A stretch of DNA of 64,000 nucleotides. Origin: Agrobacterium sp. RAC06. Lineage in GTDB: Bacteria; Pseudomonadota; Alphaproteobacteria; Rhizobiales; Rhizobiaceae. Positions 19,433-29,692 of the stretch are shown piece by piece (position 1 is the stretch's first letter; every line of letters starts with the position of its first letter). The notes under the pieces were generated by a model, which saw only the letters and a list, made by a program, of their open reading frames with translations, ran no database searches and was not told where the DNA came from. Location of the stretch: positions 186,001 through 250,000 of the forward strand of contig NZ_CP016499.1 in the NCBI RefSeq assembly GCF_001713475.1, in the 5' to 3' direction. A program made the translations under genes and the position numbers.

Positions 19433-20190
19433 GTTCGTTCACCGGGGATTTCAAGCGCGCGGAGGTCTGTCCTTCGCCCAATCACGGCGAACGCGTCGGC
19501 GTCGATCGGCCGGATATTCTCCTTTTGCACTATACGGGCATGCCTTCCGCCGAGGGCGCGCAGGCTTGGCTTTGTGCGCCGGAAAGCCAGGTCTCCAGCC
19601 ATTATCTGGTGCATGAGGACGGCCGCGTGGTTCAGATGGTGCCGGAAGAGCGGCGTGCCTGGCATGCGGGCAAAAGCATTTGGGGCGGCGAGACCGATAT
19701 CAACTCCCGCTCGATCGGCATCGAAATCGCCAATGCCGGACACCCGGGCGGCCTTCCGGACTTTCCCGAACAGCAGATCGAATCCGTCATCGAATTGTGT
19801 CTCGAATGCGTCAAACGGCATGGTATTGCCCCTGAAAGGGTGCTTGCCCACTCCGATGTGGCCCCCATTCGCAAGGTCGATCCGGGTGAAAATTTCCCCT
19901 GGGATCGGCTGCATCGGGCAGGGGTCGGACACTGGGTTGAGCCTGGTCCGATCGGCGGTGGTCGCTTCTTCCAACGCGGTGACCGGGGGCAACCCGTCGA
20001 GGCGCTGCAGTCGATGTTGTCGCTCTATGGGTATGGTCTTGAGATTACAGGCGAATTCTGCGCTCAGACGGAAGGCGTGGTCGCCGCATTCCAACGACAT
20101 TTCCGGCAAGCCAAGGTTGACGGGGTTGCCGACAGCTCGACCATCGAGACCCTGCACCGGCTGCTGACCAGCCTGCCGCGTTTCGGCTGA
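19429..20190 (+). CDS. N-acetylmuramoyl-L-alanine amidase, AmiD type
   Basis: A 253-residue zinc amidase of the Amidase_2 family. Zinc ligands and motifs are seen in LLLHYTG (31-37), SSHYLVHEDG, RRAWHAG and AHSDVAPIRKVDPG. A peptidoglycan_binding_1 domain follows at about 185-245 (PVEALQSMLSLYGY). It removes the stem peptide from MurNAc. No signal peptide is visible, so either an unusual export path or a cytoplasmic role in muropeptide recycling (as AmpD) is possible. Coupled by ATGA overlap to the J-domain gene. Confidence 0.92.
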   Translation: MSSFTGDFKRAEVCPSPNHGERVGVDRPDILLLHYTGMPSAEGAQAWLCAPESQVSSHYLVHEDGRVVQMVPEERRAWHAGKSIWGGETDINSRSIGIEIANAGHPGGLPDFPEQQIESVIELCLECVKRHGIAPERVLAHSDVAPIRKVDPGENFPWDRLHRAGVGHWVEPGPIGGGRFFQRGDRGQPVEALQSMLSLYGYGLEITGEFCAQTEGVVAAFQRHFRQAKVDGVADSSTIETLHRLLTSLPRFG

Positions 20191-20448
20191 TCCAATCCCA
20201 TCCCAAGGTGTTTTCGGACCAAGGAAATCAACGCCTCTGGCGACGATTTGTTGCGGTGCCACAGGAATTCCTCATTGGGCGGCTCTAAAGGACGGGCTGA
20301 ACAGCGCCGATGGTTCGCAGACGGACCTGGCGCAAACATCAACTTGAGAGACCCGGAACTGGCGGCCTGACAGGGGCTCGCGGCGCTTAACTGCGCCCGC
20401 TTTGACGCGCGTGGATACCGGTGGCTCGACTGGAGACTGAACCTTCTC

Positions 20449-20973
20449 ATGACACGACGACTTGTTGCTGCCGCGGCATGCATTGCAATGCTTTTGACCA
20501 ACGCCCAGTCCGCGCTTGCCGGCAGCGAGGAGCGCCGCTTCAAAAAGCCCCTCAAGACGATCACTCGCGACGCCGGTTATCCGGCGGCGCCTTCCTTCTC
20601 GAAAAGCCCCTACAGCGCGATCATCACCAAATATGCGAAGAGCTACGGCGTCCCGGTTGATCTGGCCCATGCCGTCGTTCGCGTCGAGAGCAATTTCAAT
20701 CCCAAGGCGCGTGGCAGTGCCGGCGAAGTGGGGCTGATGCAGATCAAGCCGGCGACGGCGCGAGCCATGGGCTATCGCGGCAAGACCAAGGGGCTCTACG
20801 ATCCGGAGACCAACATCCGCTACGGCATGAAGTATCTCTCGATGGCCCATGAACTGGGGGGCGGCGAGACCTGTGGCACCATCCTGCGCTACAATGCCGG
20901 CCATGGCGCCAAGCGCATGAACCCGATCTCCAAGCGCTATTGCGGCAAGGTTATCGCCTTGATCGGAAACTGA
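20449..20973 (+). CDS. small periplasmic lytic transglycosylase (SLT domain)
   Basis: A 174-residue protein: signal peptide 1-24 (ALAG), then an almost minimal SLT domain with catalytic Glu80 in RVESNFNP, GLMQIKPATARAMGY and the YDPETNIRYGMKYLS motif. It cleaves peptidoglycan glycan strands. Its catalytic part is clearly similar to the 15381 protein but lacks the long linker and the lipid anchor. A 258-bp spacer separates it from the amidase gene upstream. Confidence 0.93.
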   Translation: MTRRLVAAAACIAMLLTNAQSALAGSEERRFKKPLKTITRDAGYPAAPSFSKSPYSAIITKYAKSYGVPVDLAHAVVRVESNFNPKARGSAGEVGLMQIKPATARAMGYRGKTKGLYDPETNIRYGMKYLSMAHELGGGETCGTILRYNAGHGAKRMNPISKRYCGKVIALIGN

Positions 20974-21058
20974 GAAAGAGCTGTGCCCTTGCCGTTCCTG
21001 TCACTGGACACGGGGACTTGCCATGCTATCACCGGACGCAACGTAAGGATGGTGACGC

Positions 21059-22249
21059 ATGATTGAGCGGTTCAAGTCGATAGTCGTTGGTCGAGGCATG
21101 ATGGGTGCTGCGGCGGCCCGGTACCTGGCACTTTCGGGAGAGGGCGTCGCCGTCATCGGTCCCGACGAGCCGAAGGACTGGTCGAGCCATCACGGTGTTT
21201 TTGCGAGCCACTACGACGAGGCCCGGATTACCCGGACGATCGATTCGAACCCCATCTGGGCCCGGCTCGCCAATCGCTCGATCGCGCGCTACGGCCAGAT
21301 CGCCGCGGAAAGCGGCATCGCGTTTTATGATGAGGTCGGATGCCTGATCGTCGGGCCGAAGCGAGGCGGGCGCGATCCCTATGTCGGCCAGGTCGAGGCT
21401 GCCGCACGAGAGCTCGGGGTGTCCGTCGAGATGCTGTCTGACGCTGCACTCAAGTCGCGGTTTCGCTATTTCGATTTCGGCTCCGATTGCGAGGGTGTCT
21501 ACGAGCAGCGCAATGCGGGTTACGTCAACCCGCGTCGGCTCGTCGAGGCGCAGAGCCTGCTTGCGGAGAAAGCCGGTGCCAGGGTGATTCGTCAGACGGT
21601 GGTTTCCGTCCGGGAGGAGGGCGGTCTTGCCATCGTCACCACCGATGATGGCGCGGTCTACTCGGCCGAGCGCGTGCTGATCGCGGCCGGCGGCTTCTCG
21701 ATCAACGAAAACCTGTTGCCGCGTCCCGTCGACCTTAAGGTCTATGCGCGTACTGTCGCCTTCTTCGAGGTCCCGGATGAGGATCTTGCCGCCTATTTCG
21801 GCATGCCGTCACTCATCCATCAGCCGGCTGATCCCACCGACCACATCTATCTTCTGCCGCCGGTGCGCTATCCCGACGGCAAGACCTATCTCAAGATCGG
21901 CGGGGATCCCGACGATCTGCAGCTCGAGACGGAGCCGGAGATTCGGGCCTGGTTCAGGCGGGGTGGTCGACTGACCACGCGCGATCACCTGCATCGGATC
22001 ATCACCGGCCTCGTGCCGACCCTGGCCGATGCGCCGATTTCAATGGCGGCCTGTGTGACCTCGTTCACCCCGGAGAACTATCCGTCGATCGGTTTTGCGA
22101 GTGAGCATATTGCAGTACTCACGGGCGGCTGTGGCGCGGCGGCCAAGAGCTCCGACGAGATCGGGCGGCTGGGTGCAGAGCTTCTCCAGCACGGCCGAAT
22201 CATCGACGAGGCCTATGGCGACGTGTTCCGGCCGGTCTTCAGAGACTGA
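21059..22249 (+). CDS. FAD-dependent amine/amino-acid oxidoreductase (DAO family)
   Basis: A 396-residue flavoenzyme. The N-terminal Rossmann motif GRGMMGAAAARYLA at 11-24 binds FAD. The length and layout fit the DAO/SoxA group (sarcosine oxidase or N-methyl amino acid oxidase-like). Residues near 345-385 (SFTPENYPSIGF and GGCGAAAKSS) match the C-terminal FAD region of this group. Cytoplasmic. The substrate is not deducible. SD-like AAGGATGG precedes the ATG. No operon partner is evident; rnpB follows. Confidence 0.85.
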   Translation: MIERFKSIVVGRGMMGAAAARYLALSGEGVAVIGPDEPKDWSSHHGVFASHYDEARITRTIDSNPIWARLANRSIARYGQIAAESGIAFYDEVGCLIVGPKRGGRDPYVGQVEAAARELGVSVEMLSDAALKSRFRYFDFGSDCEGVYEQRNAGYVNPRRLVEAQSLLAEKAGARVIRQTVVSVREEGGLAIVTTDDGAVYSAERVLIAAGGFSINENLLPRPVDLKVYARTVAFFEVPDEDLAAYFGMPSLIHQPADPTDHIYLLPPVRYPDGKTYLKIGGDPDDLQLETEPEIRAWFRRGGRLTTRDHLHRIITGLVPTLADAPISMAACVTSFTPENYPSIGFASEHIAVLTGGCGAAAKSSDEIGRLGAELLQHGRIIDEAYGDVFRPVFRD

Positions 22250-22324
22250 TTCACCAAAAGCGCCCAAGTGGTCCTCGATGCTCGCTTTTCGATGGCAATC
22301 GGGCAAAGGGTCGGTTAAGGACGC

Positions 22325-22727
22325 CTTGCCAGTTGGCTGGGCAGCCGCGCTTTACCAATGCCGAAAGGCGGTAAGGTGAGGAAAGTCCGGGCTCCACGGA
22401 AACACGGTGCCGGATAACGTCCGGCGAGGGCGACCTCAGGGAAAGTGCCACAGAAAGCAAACCGCCTCGCATGCGAGGTCAGGGTGAAAGGGTGGGGTAA
22501 GAGCCCACCGCGTCGCTGGCAACAGGGACGGCACGGCAAACCCCACCGGGAGCAAGACCGAATAGGGATGACGCGGGTGGTGCGAAAGCACCGCTACAGC
22601 CTGTTTCCGGGCCAGTCATCCGGGTGGGTTGCGCGAGGCAGCGTGTAAACGCTGTCCCAGATGAATGGCTGCCACGTTCCGGGAAACCGGGGCCATACAG
22701 AACCCGGCTTACAGGCCAACTGGCAAA
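22325..22727 (+). ncRNA. rnpB: RNase P RNA, bacterial type A
   Basis: The catalytic RNA of ribonuclease P, which makes the 5' ends of tRNAs. The universal core GAGGAAAGTCCGGGCTCC is at about 22378-22395 and the 3' partner ACAGAACCCGGCTTACAGG at about 22697-22715. The P1 helix is seen directly: GCCAGTTGG at 22328-22336 pairs with CCAACTGGC at 22716-22724. The length of about 400 nt is usual for alphaproteobacteria. The ends are set from P1 and may be off by a few bases; a T-rich stretch near 22735 follows. Confidence 0.97.
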
Positions 22728-22910
22728 TTTCCCCTTTTTCGACTTTTCGGCGAACCACCTGAAATTTCAGGTGGAACGGCCTCGGGTTCGGCGAATCACA
22801 TTTGCGGCAACGATTGTCGAATTGCGCACCGAAAACAGCAGTTTCTAACCATTCGTTAAGCTTAACCGCCTATCAATGTTTGAATCGCGGAAGAGGTTCA
22901 TCCCGGCCGT
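22728..22910. other. spacer between rnpB and the mraZ control region, with a 12-bp palindrome
   Basis: A T-rich tract directly follows rnpB. GTTAAGCTTAAC at 22855-22866 is a perfect palindrome made of two TTAAC half-sites on opposite strands; CTAA-N7-TTAA at 22845-22859 resembles the CtrA consensus TTAA-N7-TTAA. No gene is seen. Cell-cycle control of the dcw promoter by CtrA would make sense but is inference. Confidence 0.4.
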
Positions 22911-22945
22911 TCCCATTGACGCCCATATTGTCCCATGGTATCCCA
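22911..22945 (-). promoter_or_regulatory. MraZ operator: four 10-bp-spaced NCCCA boxes
   Basis: TCCCA, GCCCA, TCCCA and TCCCA start at 22911, 22921, 22931 and 22941; TCCCG at 22901 may be a degenerate fifth. On the other strand these are TGGGN repeats with 5-bp gaps, the known MraZ recognition pattern. TTGACG at 22916-22921 could be a -35 element, so the boxes would overlap the dcw promoter, as expected for autorepression by MraZ. Confidence 0.85.
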
Positions 22946-23109
22946 ATTGCATGCCGTTGCGGGGGTCGTTTCATCCCCGAAATCTCGTGAAGCAGGTGCT
23001 TCCTCTCGCATTTCAGGCGGGTGTGTTGCGGGTTCGGCGGTTGGCGTAATCAGGTGTGTTCCGGGGTCTCTGATTGACCCTGCATCCAAGGGGAGGCCGG
23101 TTGTCAGTG

Positions 23110-23547
23110 ATGAGCCGCTTCCTGTCCAACGCGACAAACAGGATCGATGCGAAGGGGCGGGTTTCCGTCCCGGCGGCGTTTCGTGCCGTGCTGGTGCAGC
23201 GCGGAATTCAGGAGCTTTATTGTCTCCAGGATTTCGTCTATCCGGCGGTCAACATCGGTGGTCCGGATCTGCTCGAGCGGTACGAGCGGAAGATGGCGGC
23301 CGAGGATCCCTTCGCGTTGGAGGCAAACGAGATGTCGCTGCTGCTTCATGGTGGCGGCGTCTTTGCGCGACTCGATGCCGAAGGGCGATTGGCGGTGACG
23401 GATTTCATCCGGGATTTCACGGGGATTTCCTCGGAGGTCTGTTTCGTCGGTCGGTCGGATCATTTTCAAGTGTGGCAACCGCAGGCGTTTCACGAGGCGC
23501 AGGCGAGAGCCAGAGAGGTGGTCAGGCAGCGAGGCCTGCGCACCTAG
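23110..23547 (+). CDS. mraZ: transcriptional regulator MraZ
   Basis: A 145-residue DNA-binding protein with two AbrB-like swapped-hairpin domains. The family start [25 protein letters not shown] is clear, and a second repeat lies near [17 protein letters not shown]. MraZ forms a ring and represses the dcw operon through TGGGN repeats, which are present upstream. GGAGG lies 13 bases before this ATG; a GTG one codon earlier or a TTG at 23101 would be better spaced, so the exact start is uncertain by up to three codons. First gene of the dcw cluster. Confidence 0.96.
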   Translation: MSRFLSNATNRIDAKGRVSVPAAFRAVLVQRGIQELYCLQDFVYPAVNIGGPDLLERYERKMAAEDPFALEANEMSLLLHGGGVFARLDAEGRLAVTDFIRDFTGISSEVCFVGRSDHFQVWQPQAFHEAQARAREVVRQRGLRT

Positions 23548-23564
23548 AAAGACGGAGAAACGGA

Positions 23565-24590
23565 ATGGCGGCGAACTTTGGCGAAGGTTTTTCCGATGCC
23601 GATGGCGGACCAGTTCGCCACATTCCGGTTCTTCTTTCCGAAGTCCTGAAGGCTCTCGAGCCCGAGGCTGGCAAAGTCGTCCTTGATGGGACCTTCGGCG
23701 CCGGTGGTTACACCTCCGCCATCCTGGTCAAGGGCGCCGACGTCATTGCGCTCGACCGCGACCCGAACGCCATTGCCGGCGGCAAGGCGCTCGTCGAGGC
23801 CAGCGGTGAGCGGCTGACCCTTCATCATACGGAATTCTCCAATCTTGCTGAGTTTGCTCCCGACGAGGGTCTCGACGGCGTGGTGCTCGATATCGGCGTC
23901 TCCTCCATGCAGATCGACGAGGCCGATCGCGGCTTCTCGTTCCAGCGCAACGGGCCGCTCGACATGCGCATGGCGGTCTCCGGTGTTTCGGCCGCCGATG
24001 TCGTCAATCGTGCCAAGGTGTCTGATCTGATCCGCATCTTCGGCTTCCTCGGCGAAGAGAAGCATGCAGGGCGTATTGCGCGCGCCATCGAAAAGCGCCG
24101 CGCGATCGAGCCTTTCCAGACGACGCGTGATCTCGCCAACCTCATCGAGACAGTCAATCCGCGCAAGGCCAAGGACAAGATCCATCCGGCGACGCGCGTT
24201 TTCCAGGCGCTGCGCATCTACGTCAATGACGAACTCGGCGAGTTGGCGCAGGCGCTGTTTGCCGCCGAGCGTTCGCTGAAACCGGGCGGTCGCCTGGTGG
24301 TGGTAACCTTCCATTCGCTGGAGGACCGGATCGTCAAGAAGTTCTTCTCCGAGCGGTCCGGCAAGGCGTCAGGTTCGCGCCATCTTCCCATGGTGGAAGC
24401 GCGGCCGGCAACCTTCGAGCCGGTCGGCAAGGGCATGGTGGCGGCGAGCGAGGAGGAGGCGGAGATCAATCCCCGCGCCCGTTCCGCGAAGCTGCGCGCC
24501 GGCATCCGCACCTCGGCGCCCGCCGAGCGGGCCGACATGTCGATCTTCGATCTGCCCGACCTCGCCACACTCGAAAAGATCGGAGGCTGA
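23565..24590 (+). CDS. rsmH: 16S rRNA (cytosine1402-N4)-methyltransferase
   Basis: A 341-residue SAM enzyme that N4-methylates C1402 of 16S rRNA at the decoding centre. [12 protein letters not shown] near 17-28 and the SAM loop [12 protein letters not shown] at 39-50 are family signatures; [15 protein letters not shown] lies near 245. The same frame stays open for about 600 bases upstream, over mraZ, but homologues begin here and a GGAG-type SD precedes the ATG. It follows mraZ by 17 bp and ends 2 bp before ftsL. Confidence 0.97.
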   Translation: MAANFGEGFSDADGGPVRHIPVLLSEVLKALEPEAGKVVLDGTFGAGGYTSAILVKGADVIALDRDPNAIAGGKALVEASGERLTLHHTEFSNLAEFAPDEGLDGVVLDIGVSSMQIDEADRGFSFQRNGPLDMRMAVSGVSAADVVNRAKVSDLIRIFGFLGEEKHAGRIARAIEKRRAIEPFQTTRDLANLIETVNPRKAKDKIHPATRVFQALRIYVNDELGELAQALFAAERSLKPGGRLVVVTFHSLEDRIVKKFFSERSGKASGSRHLPMVEARPATFEPVGKGMVAASEEEAEINPRARSAKLRAGIRTSAPAERADMSIFDLPDLATLEKIGG

Positions 24591-24592
24591 CA

Positions 24593-24979
24593 GTGCTAAG
24601 AACCTTCGACTTCCTGATGATCGGAGCCATGCTGGCCGCAGCCACCGTGACCTACCAGATCAAGCACAACACGGATAACAAGGCAGCGGAAGTCCGTCGC
24701 CTCGAGGCCGAGATCAAGCTGGAGAAGGACACCATCGACCTGCTCAAGGCCGATAGGGCACTGCTCACCCAGCCGAACAGGCTTGAACGCCTGGTTCAGG
24801 CCTATGCCGCCGAGTTGCAGCTTGTGCCAACCGAGCCGAGCCAGCTGGCGCGGCCGATGGAGCTTCCCATGCTCAAGGATTTGGTGCCTGTGCCGGAAGG
24901 CGAAGAGGGAACCGTGAGTGCGACAGCACCCTCCGATCCCATCAAGGACCTCATCACGACAGGATCGGTGGACCGCTGA
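24593..24979 (+). CDS. ftsL: cell division protein FtsL
   Basis: A 128-residue bitopic protein. One membrane helix (about 5-22) is followed by a coiled coil (about 28-65, heptad-like VRRLEAEIKLEKDTIDLL) in the periplasm and a Pro-rich tail. FtsL bridges FtsB, FtsQ and the FtsW-FtsI synthase. Sequence conservation of FtsL is poor, so the call rests mainly on size, topology and position between rsmH and ftsI. The start is GTG, 2 bases after rsmH. Its TGA shares one base with the ftsI ATG. Confidence 0.9.
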   Translation: MLRTFDFLMIGAMLAAATVTYQIKHNTDNKAAEVRRLEAEIKLEKDTIDLLKADRALLTQPNRLERLVQAYAAELQLVPTEPSQLARPMELPMLKDLVPVPEGEEGTVSATAPSDPIKDLITTGSVDR

Positions 24980-26724
24980 TGACCTTTCTTTCGCGAATCA
25001 TGCTGTTGAAGAGCCAGGCGCATTTCTCGACCGATGTGCAGCGTGGCGGTGCCGTCGTGAGCGGAGCGACCTTCAAGGGGACCGGCAAGCGCAAGTCGGA
25101 AATGGCCAAGACCCGCGTCGGGCTGATGATCGCGACCTTTTGTGTCGCCTATGCCGTGATCGGTGGGCGTCTCGTGCAATACGGTCATGCGCAGCCTGAG
25201 ACCGTGTCCAGCATCCTGCCGGCCGACCGGCTGATGGCCTCGCGCCCCGACATTCTCGATCGCAATGGTGAAGTGCTCGCCACCGATATCCGCACCGTCT
25301 CGCTGTTTGCCGAGCCCCACAAGATCGTCGATGCGGACGAGGCGGTCGAACGCCTGTCGACCGTCCTGAAGGACCTTGATGTCCGGGATACGTATCGCAA
25401 GCTTTCGTCGAATTCGCGTTTCCAGTGGTTGCGCCGGCAACTGACCCCGAAGCAGCAGAGCCAGATCCTGGCGCTCGGTATTCCCGGCATCGGCTTCCGG
25501 CCGGAAAAGCGGCGCTTCTATCCGGGCGGTGCGACTGCCTCGCATATCGTCGGCTACGTCAATATCGACAATCGCGGCATGGCCGGGATGGAACGCTATA
25601 TCGACAATCAGGGCATGGCGGATCTGAGAGCGCTTGGCATGACCAGCGATGCGCCGTTGGAACCGGTCCGGCTGTCGGTAGACATCCGCGTCCAGAACAT
25701 CTTGCGTGATGCTCTCGTCAACGCTGTTGCAAAATACGAAGCGATCGCCGCCGGAGCCGTGGTTCTCGACGTTCACACCGGTGAAGTGGTCGCTATGTCG
25801 TCGATTCCCGATTTCGACCCGAATCGGCCTCAGGAAGGGGCCGAAGAAGGCTGGATGAACCGCATGACGAACGGCACCTTCGAGATGGGGTCGACCTTCA
25901 AGACGTTCACGACGGCCATGGCGCTCGATTCGGGCAAAGTGACCATGAATGACAGTTTCGATGCCCGTTATCCGATCCGCATCGGCCGGTTCACCATCAA
26001 GGATTTCCATGGAAAGCATCGAGTGCTGACCGTGCCTGAGATATTCCAGTATTCATCGAACATCGGAACGGCCCGCATGGCCGAAGCCGTCGGGACCGCC
26101 GGCCATCAGGAATTCCTGACACGCTTGGGTCTCCTGACCAGACTGGAAACCGAACTGCCGGAAGTGAAGGCACCGTCGCAGCCTCGGGAATGGAAGCAGA
26201 TCAACTCGATCACCATCTCCTTCGGCCACGGCGTCTCGACCACGCCGCTGCAGACTGCGGTTGGAGCCGCGGCGCTGGTCAACGGTGGAAAGCTTCTGCC
26301 GCCCACCTTCCTGACCCGCGACCGCGAGCAGGCCGATCAGATTGCCCAAGTCGTGGTGAAGAAACAGACCAGCGATGATATCCGGCATCTGTTCTGGATG
26401 AACGGCAAGGCTGGTTCCGGCAAGTATGCGCTTGTTGATGGCTTCAATGTCGGCGGCAAGACCGGCACGGCCGAGAAAGTCATCAATGGCCGCTATTCCG
26501 ACGATCAGAATTTCAACTCGTATGTCGGCGCCTTCCCGATGGATGATCCGAAATATCTGGTGCTGAGCTTCATCGACGCGCCGAAGACGGGCGAGGGTGG
26601 TGGTCGGACCGCGGGTCTTACCGCCGCACCCATCGTCGGCGAGATCATCCGCAGAAGCGCCGCAATTCTTGGTGTAGAACCCAAATACGGGGAAGACGGC
26701 TCAGCATTGCTCGTCTCTTATTGA
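24979..26724 (+). CDS. ftsI: septal peptidoglycan transpeptidase FtsI (PBP3)
   Basis: A 581-residue class B penicillin-binding protein. A membrane anchor lies near 48-66, a pedestal domain follows, and the transpeptidase domain carries STFK at 305-308 (acyl-accepting Ser305), SSN at 359-361 and KTGT at 494-497. It cross-links septal peptidoglycan together with FtsW. The N-terminal cytoplasmic part of about 45 residues is longer than in E. coli. Its start overlaps the ftsL stop by one base; murE follows after 59 bp. Confidence 0.97.
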   Translation: MTFLSRIMLLKSQAHFSTDVQRGGAVVSGATFKGTGKRKSEMAKTRVGLMIATFCVAYAVIGGRLVQYGHAQPETVSSILPADRLMASRPDILDRNGEVLATDIRTVSLFAEPHKIVDADEAVERLSTVLKDLDVRDTYRKLSSNSRFQWLRRQLTPKQQSQILALGIPGIGFRPEKRRFYPGGATASHIVGYVNIDNRGMAGMERYIDNQGMADLRALGMTSDAPLEPVRLSVDIRVQNILRDALVNAVAKYEAIAAGAVVLDVHTGEVVAMSSIPDFDPNRPQEGAEEGWMNRMTNGTFEMGSTFKTFTTAMALDSGKVTMNDSFDARYPIRIGRFTIKDFHGKHRVLTVPEIFQYSSNIGTARMAEAVGTAGHQEFLTRLGLLTRLETELPEVKAPSQPREWKQINSITISFGHGVSTTPLQTAVGAAALVNGGKLLPPTFLTRDREQADQIAQVVVKKQTSDDIRHLFWMNGKAGSGKYALVDGFNVGGKTGTAEKVINGRYSDDQNFNSYVGAFPMDDPKYLVLSFIDAPKTGEGGGRTAGLTAAPIVGEIIRRSAAILGVEPKYGEDGSALLVSY

Positions 26725-26783
26725 TCAGATCGACTACAGGCGGGGCGATTCGCGTAACTTGCCCCTCAAGGATGGACTGCAAA

Positions 26784-28238
26784 ATGCTTTTGGGTGCACT
26801 GGCTGGCGAGGAGTTTGGGGAACAGGTGGCAGCCAGTGGTGCTGCAGGCGTCGAGGTTCGTGGACTTTCAGCCGATAGCCGCAAGGTCGAACCGGGCACC
26901 GTGTTCTTCGCTCTGTCCGGCTCCAGGGAGGACGGTTCGGCCTATGTAGCCCAGGCGGTCGAAAAGGGTGCCGTGGCTGTTGTTGCATCGCATGCGCTCG
27001 ACGCCACTGTACCCGTCGTCATCGTCGATAATCCTCGCCGGTTCCTCGCGCTTGCCGCAGCCCGCCTCGTCGGGCGCCAGCCTGAGACGATGGTCGCGGT
27101 GACCGGCACGGCGGGAAAGACTTCCGTCGCCTCCTTTACCCGTCAGATCTGGGCCGAGGCCGGCCATGCCGCCGCCCAGATCGGCACGACCGGCGTCATC
27201 TCGCCGAAACGCAACGACTACGGCTCGCTGACCACGCCCGATCCGCTCGCACTCCACACGCTTCTCGGCGAACTCGTCGATGAGGGCGTCACGCATGCCG
27301 CGATGGAAGCGTCCAGCCACGGCCTCGATCAGAGCCGTCTCGACGGCGTGGTGCTGTCGGCCGCGGGTTTCACCAATCTTGGCCGTGACCACATGGACTA
27401 CCATCCGACCATGGAAGATTACATGGCGGCGAAGATGCGGCTCTTCGAAACGCTGCTGCCGAAGGGCGCCCCTGCAGTCATCTTCGCTGATGATGCCTGG
27501 TCTGACGAGGCGATCCGGGTCGCCAAGGCCTGCGGTCACGATGTGCGCACGGTTGGCCGCAAGGGTGATTTCCTCAGCCTGAAGCGGGTCGAGCATTTTC
27601 GCCACAAGCAGGTCGCCGAAGTGCATCATGGCGGTGACATCTTCGAAGTCCACATTCCTTTGGCTGGCGATTTCCAGATCGCCAACGCGCTGGTTTCAGC
27701 CGGTCTTGCCATTTCGACCGGCGTTGCCCCGGCCGTGGCGCTGAAGGCGCTGGAGCATCTCAAGGGGGCCTCCGGCCGTCTCGAACTGGTCGGTCAGACC
27801 AAGGCTGGCGCGCTCGCTTATGTCGACTATGCGCACAAGCCGGAAGCGTTGGAAAACGTGCTGACCTCGGTGCGTCCCTTTACGACCGGTCGTGTGATCG
27901 TCGTATTCGGCTGCGGCGGAGATCGCGACAAGGGCAAGCGGCCGATCATGGGCGAGATCGCCTCGCGGCTTGCCGACATCGCCATCGTCACCGACGACAA
28001 TCCGCGCTCGGAAGTGCCCGCGACCATCCGCGCCGAGATCATGGCGGCAACGCCCAGGGGGATCGAGATCGGTGATCGCGCCCAGGCCATTCGCGCCGGT
28101 GTGGCTATGCTCTCCACGGGCGATACGCTGATCGTGGCGGGCAAGGGGCATGAGGAAGGACAGACCGTCGGTTCCGAGACGCATCCGTTCTCGGACCACC
28201 AGGAAGTCCGCAAAGCCTTGGGGGAGTTCGACCGTTGA
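26784..28238 (+). CDS. murE: UDP-MurNAc-L-Ala-D-Glu:meso-diaminopimelate ligase
   Basis: A 484-residue Mur ligase that adds meso-DAP to the UDP-MurNAc dipeptide. The ATP loop GTAGKTS is at 108-114, and DNPR at 405-408 is the known selectivity motif for meso-DAP over lysine. The start at 26784 ([11 protein letters not shown]) aligns with the usual rhizobial MurE N terminus and has AAGGA 11 bases upstream; an ATG four codons earlier is possible. It overlaps murF by 4 bases. Confidence 0.96.
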   Translation: MLLGALAGEEFGEQVAASGAAGVEVRGLSADSRKVEPGTVFFALSGSREDGSAYVAQAVEKGAVAVVASHALDATVPVVIVDNPRRFLALAAARLVGRQPETMVAVTGTAGKTSVASFTRQIWAEAGHAAAQIGTTGVISPKRNDYGSLTTPDPLALHTLLGELVDEGVTHAAMEASSHGLDQSRLDGVVLSAAGFTNLGRDHMDYHPTMEDYMAAKMRLFETLLPKGAPAVIFADDAWSDEAIRVAKACGHDVRTVGRKGDFLSLKRVEHFRHKQVAEVHHGGDIFEVHIPLAGDFQIANALVSAGLAISTGVAPAVALKALEHLKGASGRLELVGQTKAGALAYVDYAHKPEALENVLTSVRPFTTGRVIVVFGCGGDRDKGKRPIMGEIASRLADIAIVTDDNPRSEVPATIRAEIMAATPRGIEIGDRAQAIRAGVAMLSTGDTLIVAGKGHEEGQTVGSETHPFSDHQEVRKALGEFDR

Positions 28239-29668
28239 CATTGCTTTGGACCGCGCGTGAAATGGTTGTCGCCATGGGCGGCCGGCCTTTCGGCAATCTG
28301 CCGGAAGGTGTGACCGGCATTTCAATCGACAGTCGGACGATTACGCCTGGCGAAGCATTCTTCGCCATCAAGGGCGACCGCGTCGATGGTCATAACTATG
28401 CCAGTATCGCCATCGCCAACGGGGCTGCCCTCCTCGTCGTCAGCGAGGCCAAGCTGCCGGCGCTCGGTCGGCTGACTATCCCGATGATCGTGGTCGAAGA
28501 CGTTCTCGTCGGCCTGCAGAAGCTCGGCATGGCCGCCCGCGATCGCACGCCTGCGACCGTCATTGCTGTCACCGGCTCCGTGGGCAAGACGACGACCAAG
28601 GAGATGCTGCGCGCAACACTTGCGCCATCCGGCAAGGTGCATGCCTCCGTCGCGTCCTTCAACAACCATTGGGGCGTGCCGCTGACGCTCGCCCGCATGC
28701 CGATCGACACCCGTTACGGCGTGTTCGAGCTGGGCATGAATCATTCCGGCGAGATCGGGCCGCTGTCGCGCATGGTGCGTCCGGACGTGGCGGTCATCAC
28801 GACGATCGCACCGGCACATCTCGGCAATTTCGCCAGCGTCGACGAGATCGCGGACGCCAAGGCCGAGATCTTCGAGGGTGTCGTCAATGGTGGGGATGCG
28901 ATCCTCAACCGCGACAATCCCTACTACGAACGCCTTGAGCAGGCGGCGCTCGCCCAGGGTGTCGAAAACATCCACAGCTTCGGTCAGCATGCCAAGGCCG
29001 AGTTCCGGCTGGCGGAATTCGATGGTGCTGCCGAGCTTTCCACCGTCTGGGTGTCCTTCGGTGGCGAGACGCGTGAAGTGACGATCGGAGCGCCGGGCCG
29101 GCATCTCGCGGAGAATGCCATGGCAGTTCTTGCGGCCGTATCGCTGGTTGGTGCGGACATTGATGCCGCAATCGAAGCCCTGGAAAACCTCGCTCCGGTC
29201 AAGGGGCGCGGTGAACGCCACAGGCTGCAGTTGCCCGATGGCATCCTGACGCTGATCGACGAGAGCTACAATGCCAACCCCGCGTCGATGCGGGCCGCCA
29301 TTGCCGTGCTTGCCTCTTCCCAGCCGACAGGCGAGGGGCGGCGGATCGCCGTGCTCGGCGACATGTTGGAGATGGGCGAATTCGCGCCTTCCGTTCATGC
29401 GGAGCTCGCAGGTCCTCTGCTGGCCGCCGGGATCGAACATGTCTGGCTCGCTGGCCCGGAAATGGTGGCGCTGCGCGACGCCCTGCCGGAAACGGTTCAC
29501 GTCGTCTATCTCGAAACCACGCAGGAGCTCGCGAATTTCGTCAGCGCCGAGGTCCGCGCGGGCGATGTCGTGATGGTCAAATCTTCTCTCGGCATCGGTT
29601 TCGGCAAGATCGTTTCGGCTCTGCTTGACAAGCATCCGGCATTCACCGACACGGAGCGCCACTTTTAA
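28235..29668 (+). CDS. murF: UDP-MurNAc-tripeptide:D-alanyl-D-alanine ligase
   Basis: A 477-residue Mur ligase that adds D-Ala-D-Ala to complete the pentapeptide precursor. The ATP loop [12 protein letters not shown] is near 109-120, and [11 protein letters not shown], typical of MurF, lies near 345-355. The start codon is TTG within TTGA, where the TGA is the murE stop, so the genes are translationally coupled. Cytoplasmic. It works directly before MraY in the pathway and in gene order. Confidence 0.96.
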   Translation: MTLLWTAREMVVAMGGRPFGNLPEGVTGISIDSRTITPGEAFFAIKGDRVDGHNYASIAIANGAALLVVSEAKLPALGRLTIPMIVVEDVLVGLQKLGMAARDRTPATVIAVTGSVGKTTTKEMLRATLAPSGKVHASVASFNNHWGVPLTLARMPIDTRYGVFELGMNHSGEIGPLSRMVRPDVAVITTIAPAHLGNFASVDEIADAKAEIFEGVVNGGDAILNRDNPYYERLEQAALAQGVENIHSFGQHAKAEFRLAEFDGAAELSTVWVSFGGETREVTIGAPGRHLAENAMAVLAAVSLVGADIDAAIEALENLAPVKGRGERHRLQLPDGILTLIDESYNANPASMRAAIAVLASSQPTGEGRRIAVLGDMLEMGEFAPSVHAELAGPLLAAGIEHVWLAGPEMVALRDALPETVHVVYLETTQELANFVSAEVRAGDVVMVKSSLGIGFGKIVSALLDKHPAFTDTERHF

Positions 29669-29692
29669 TCCGGGCTTTTGGAAAGGGCTCCA

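Noticed and set aside
20191..20448. A structured RNA in the 258-bp spacer before the small transglycosylase
   Set aside because: GC-rich short repeats are present, but I could not build a convincing fold or match a known family.
22935..23564. An upstream extension of rsmH by about 210 codons
   Set aside because: It overlaps mraZ and the MraZ operator and has no homology-like content; homologues start at 23565.
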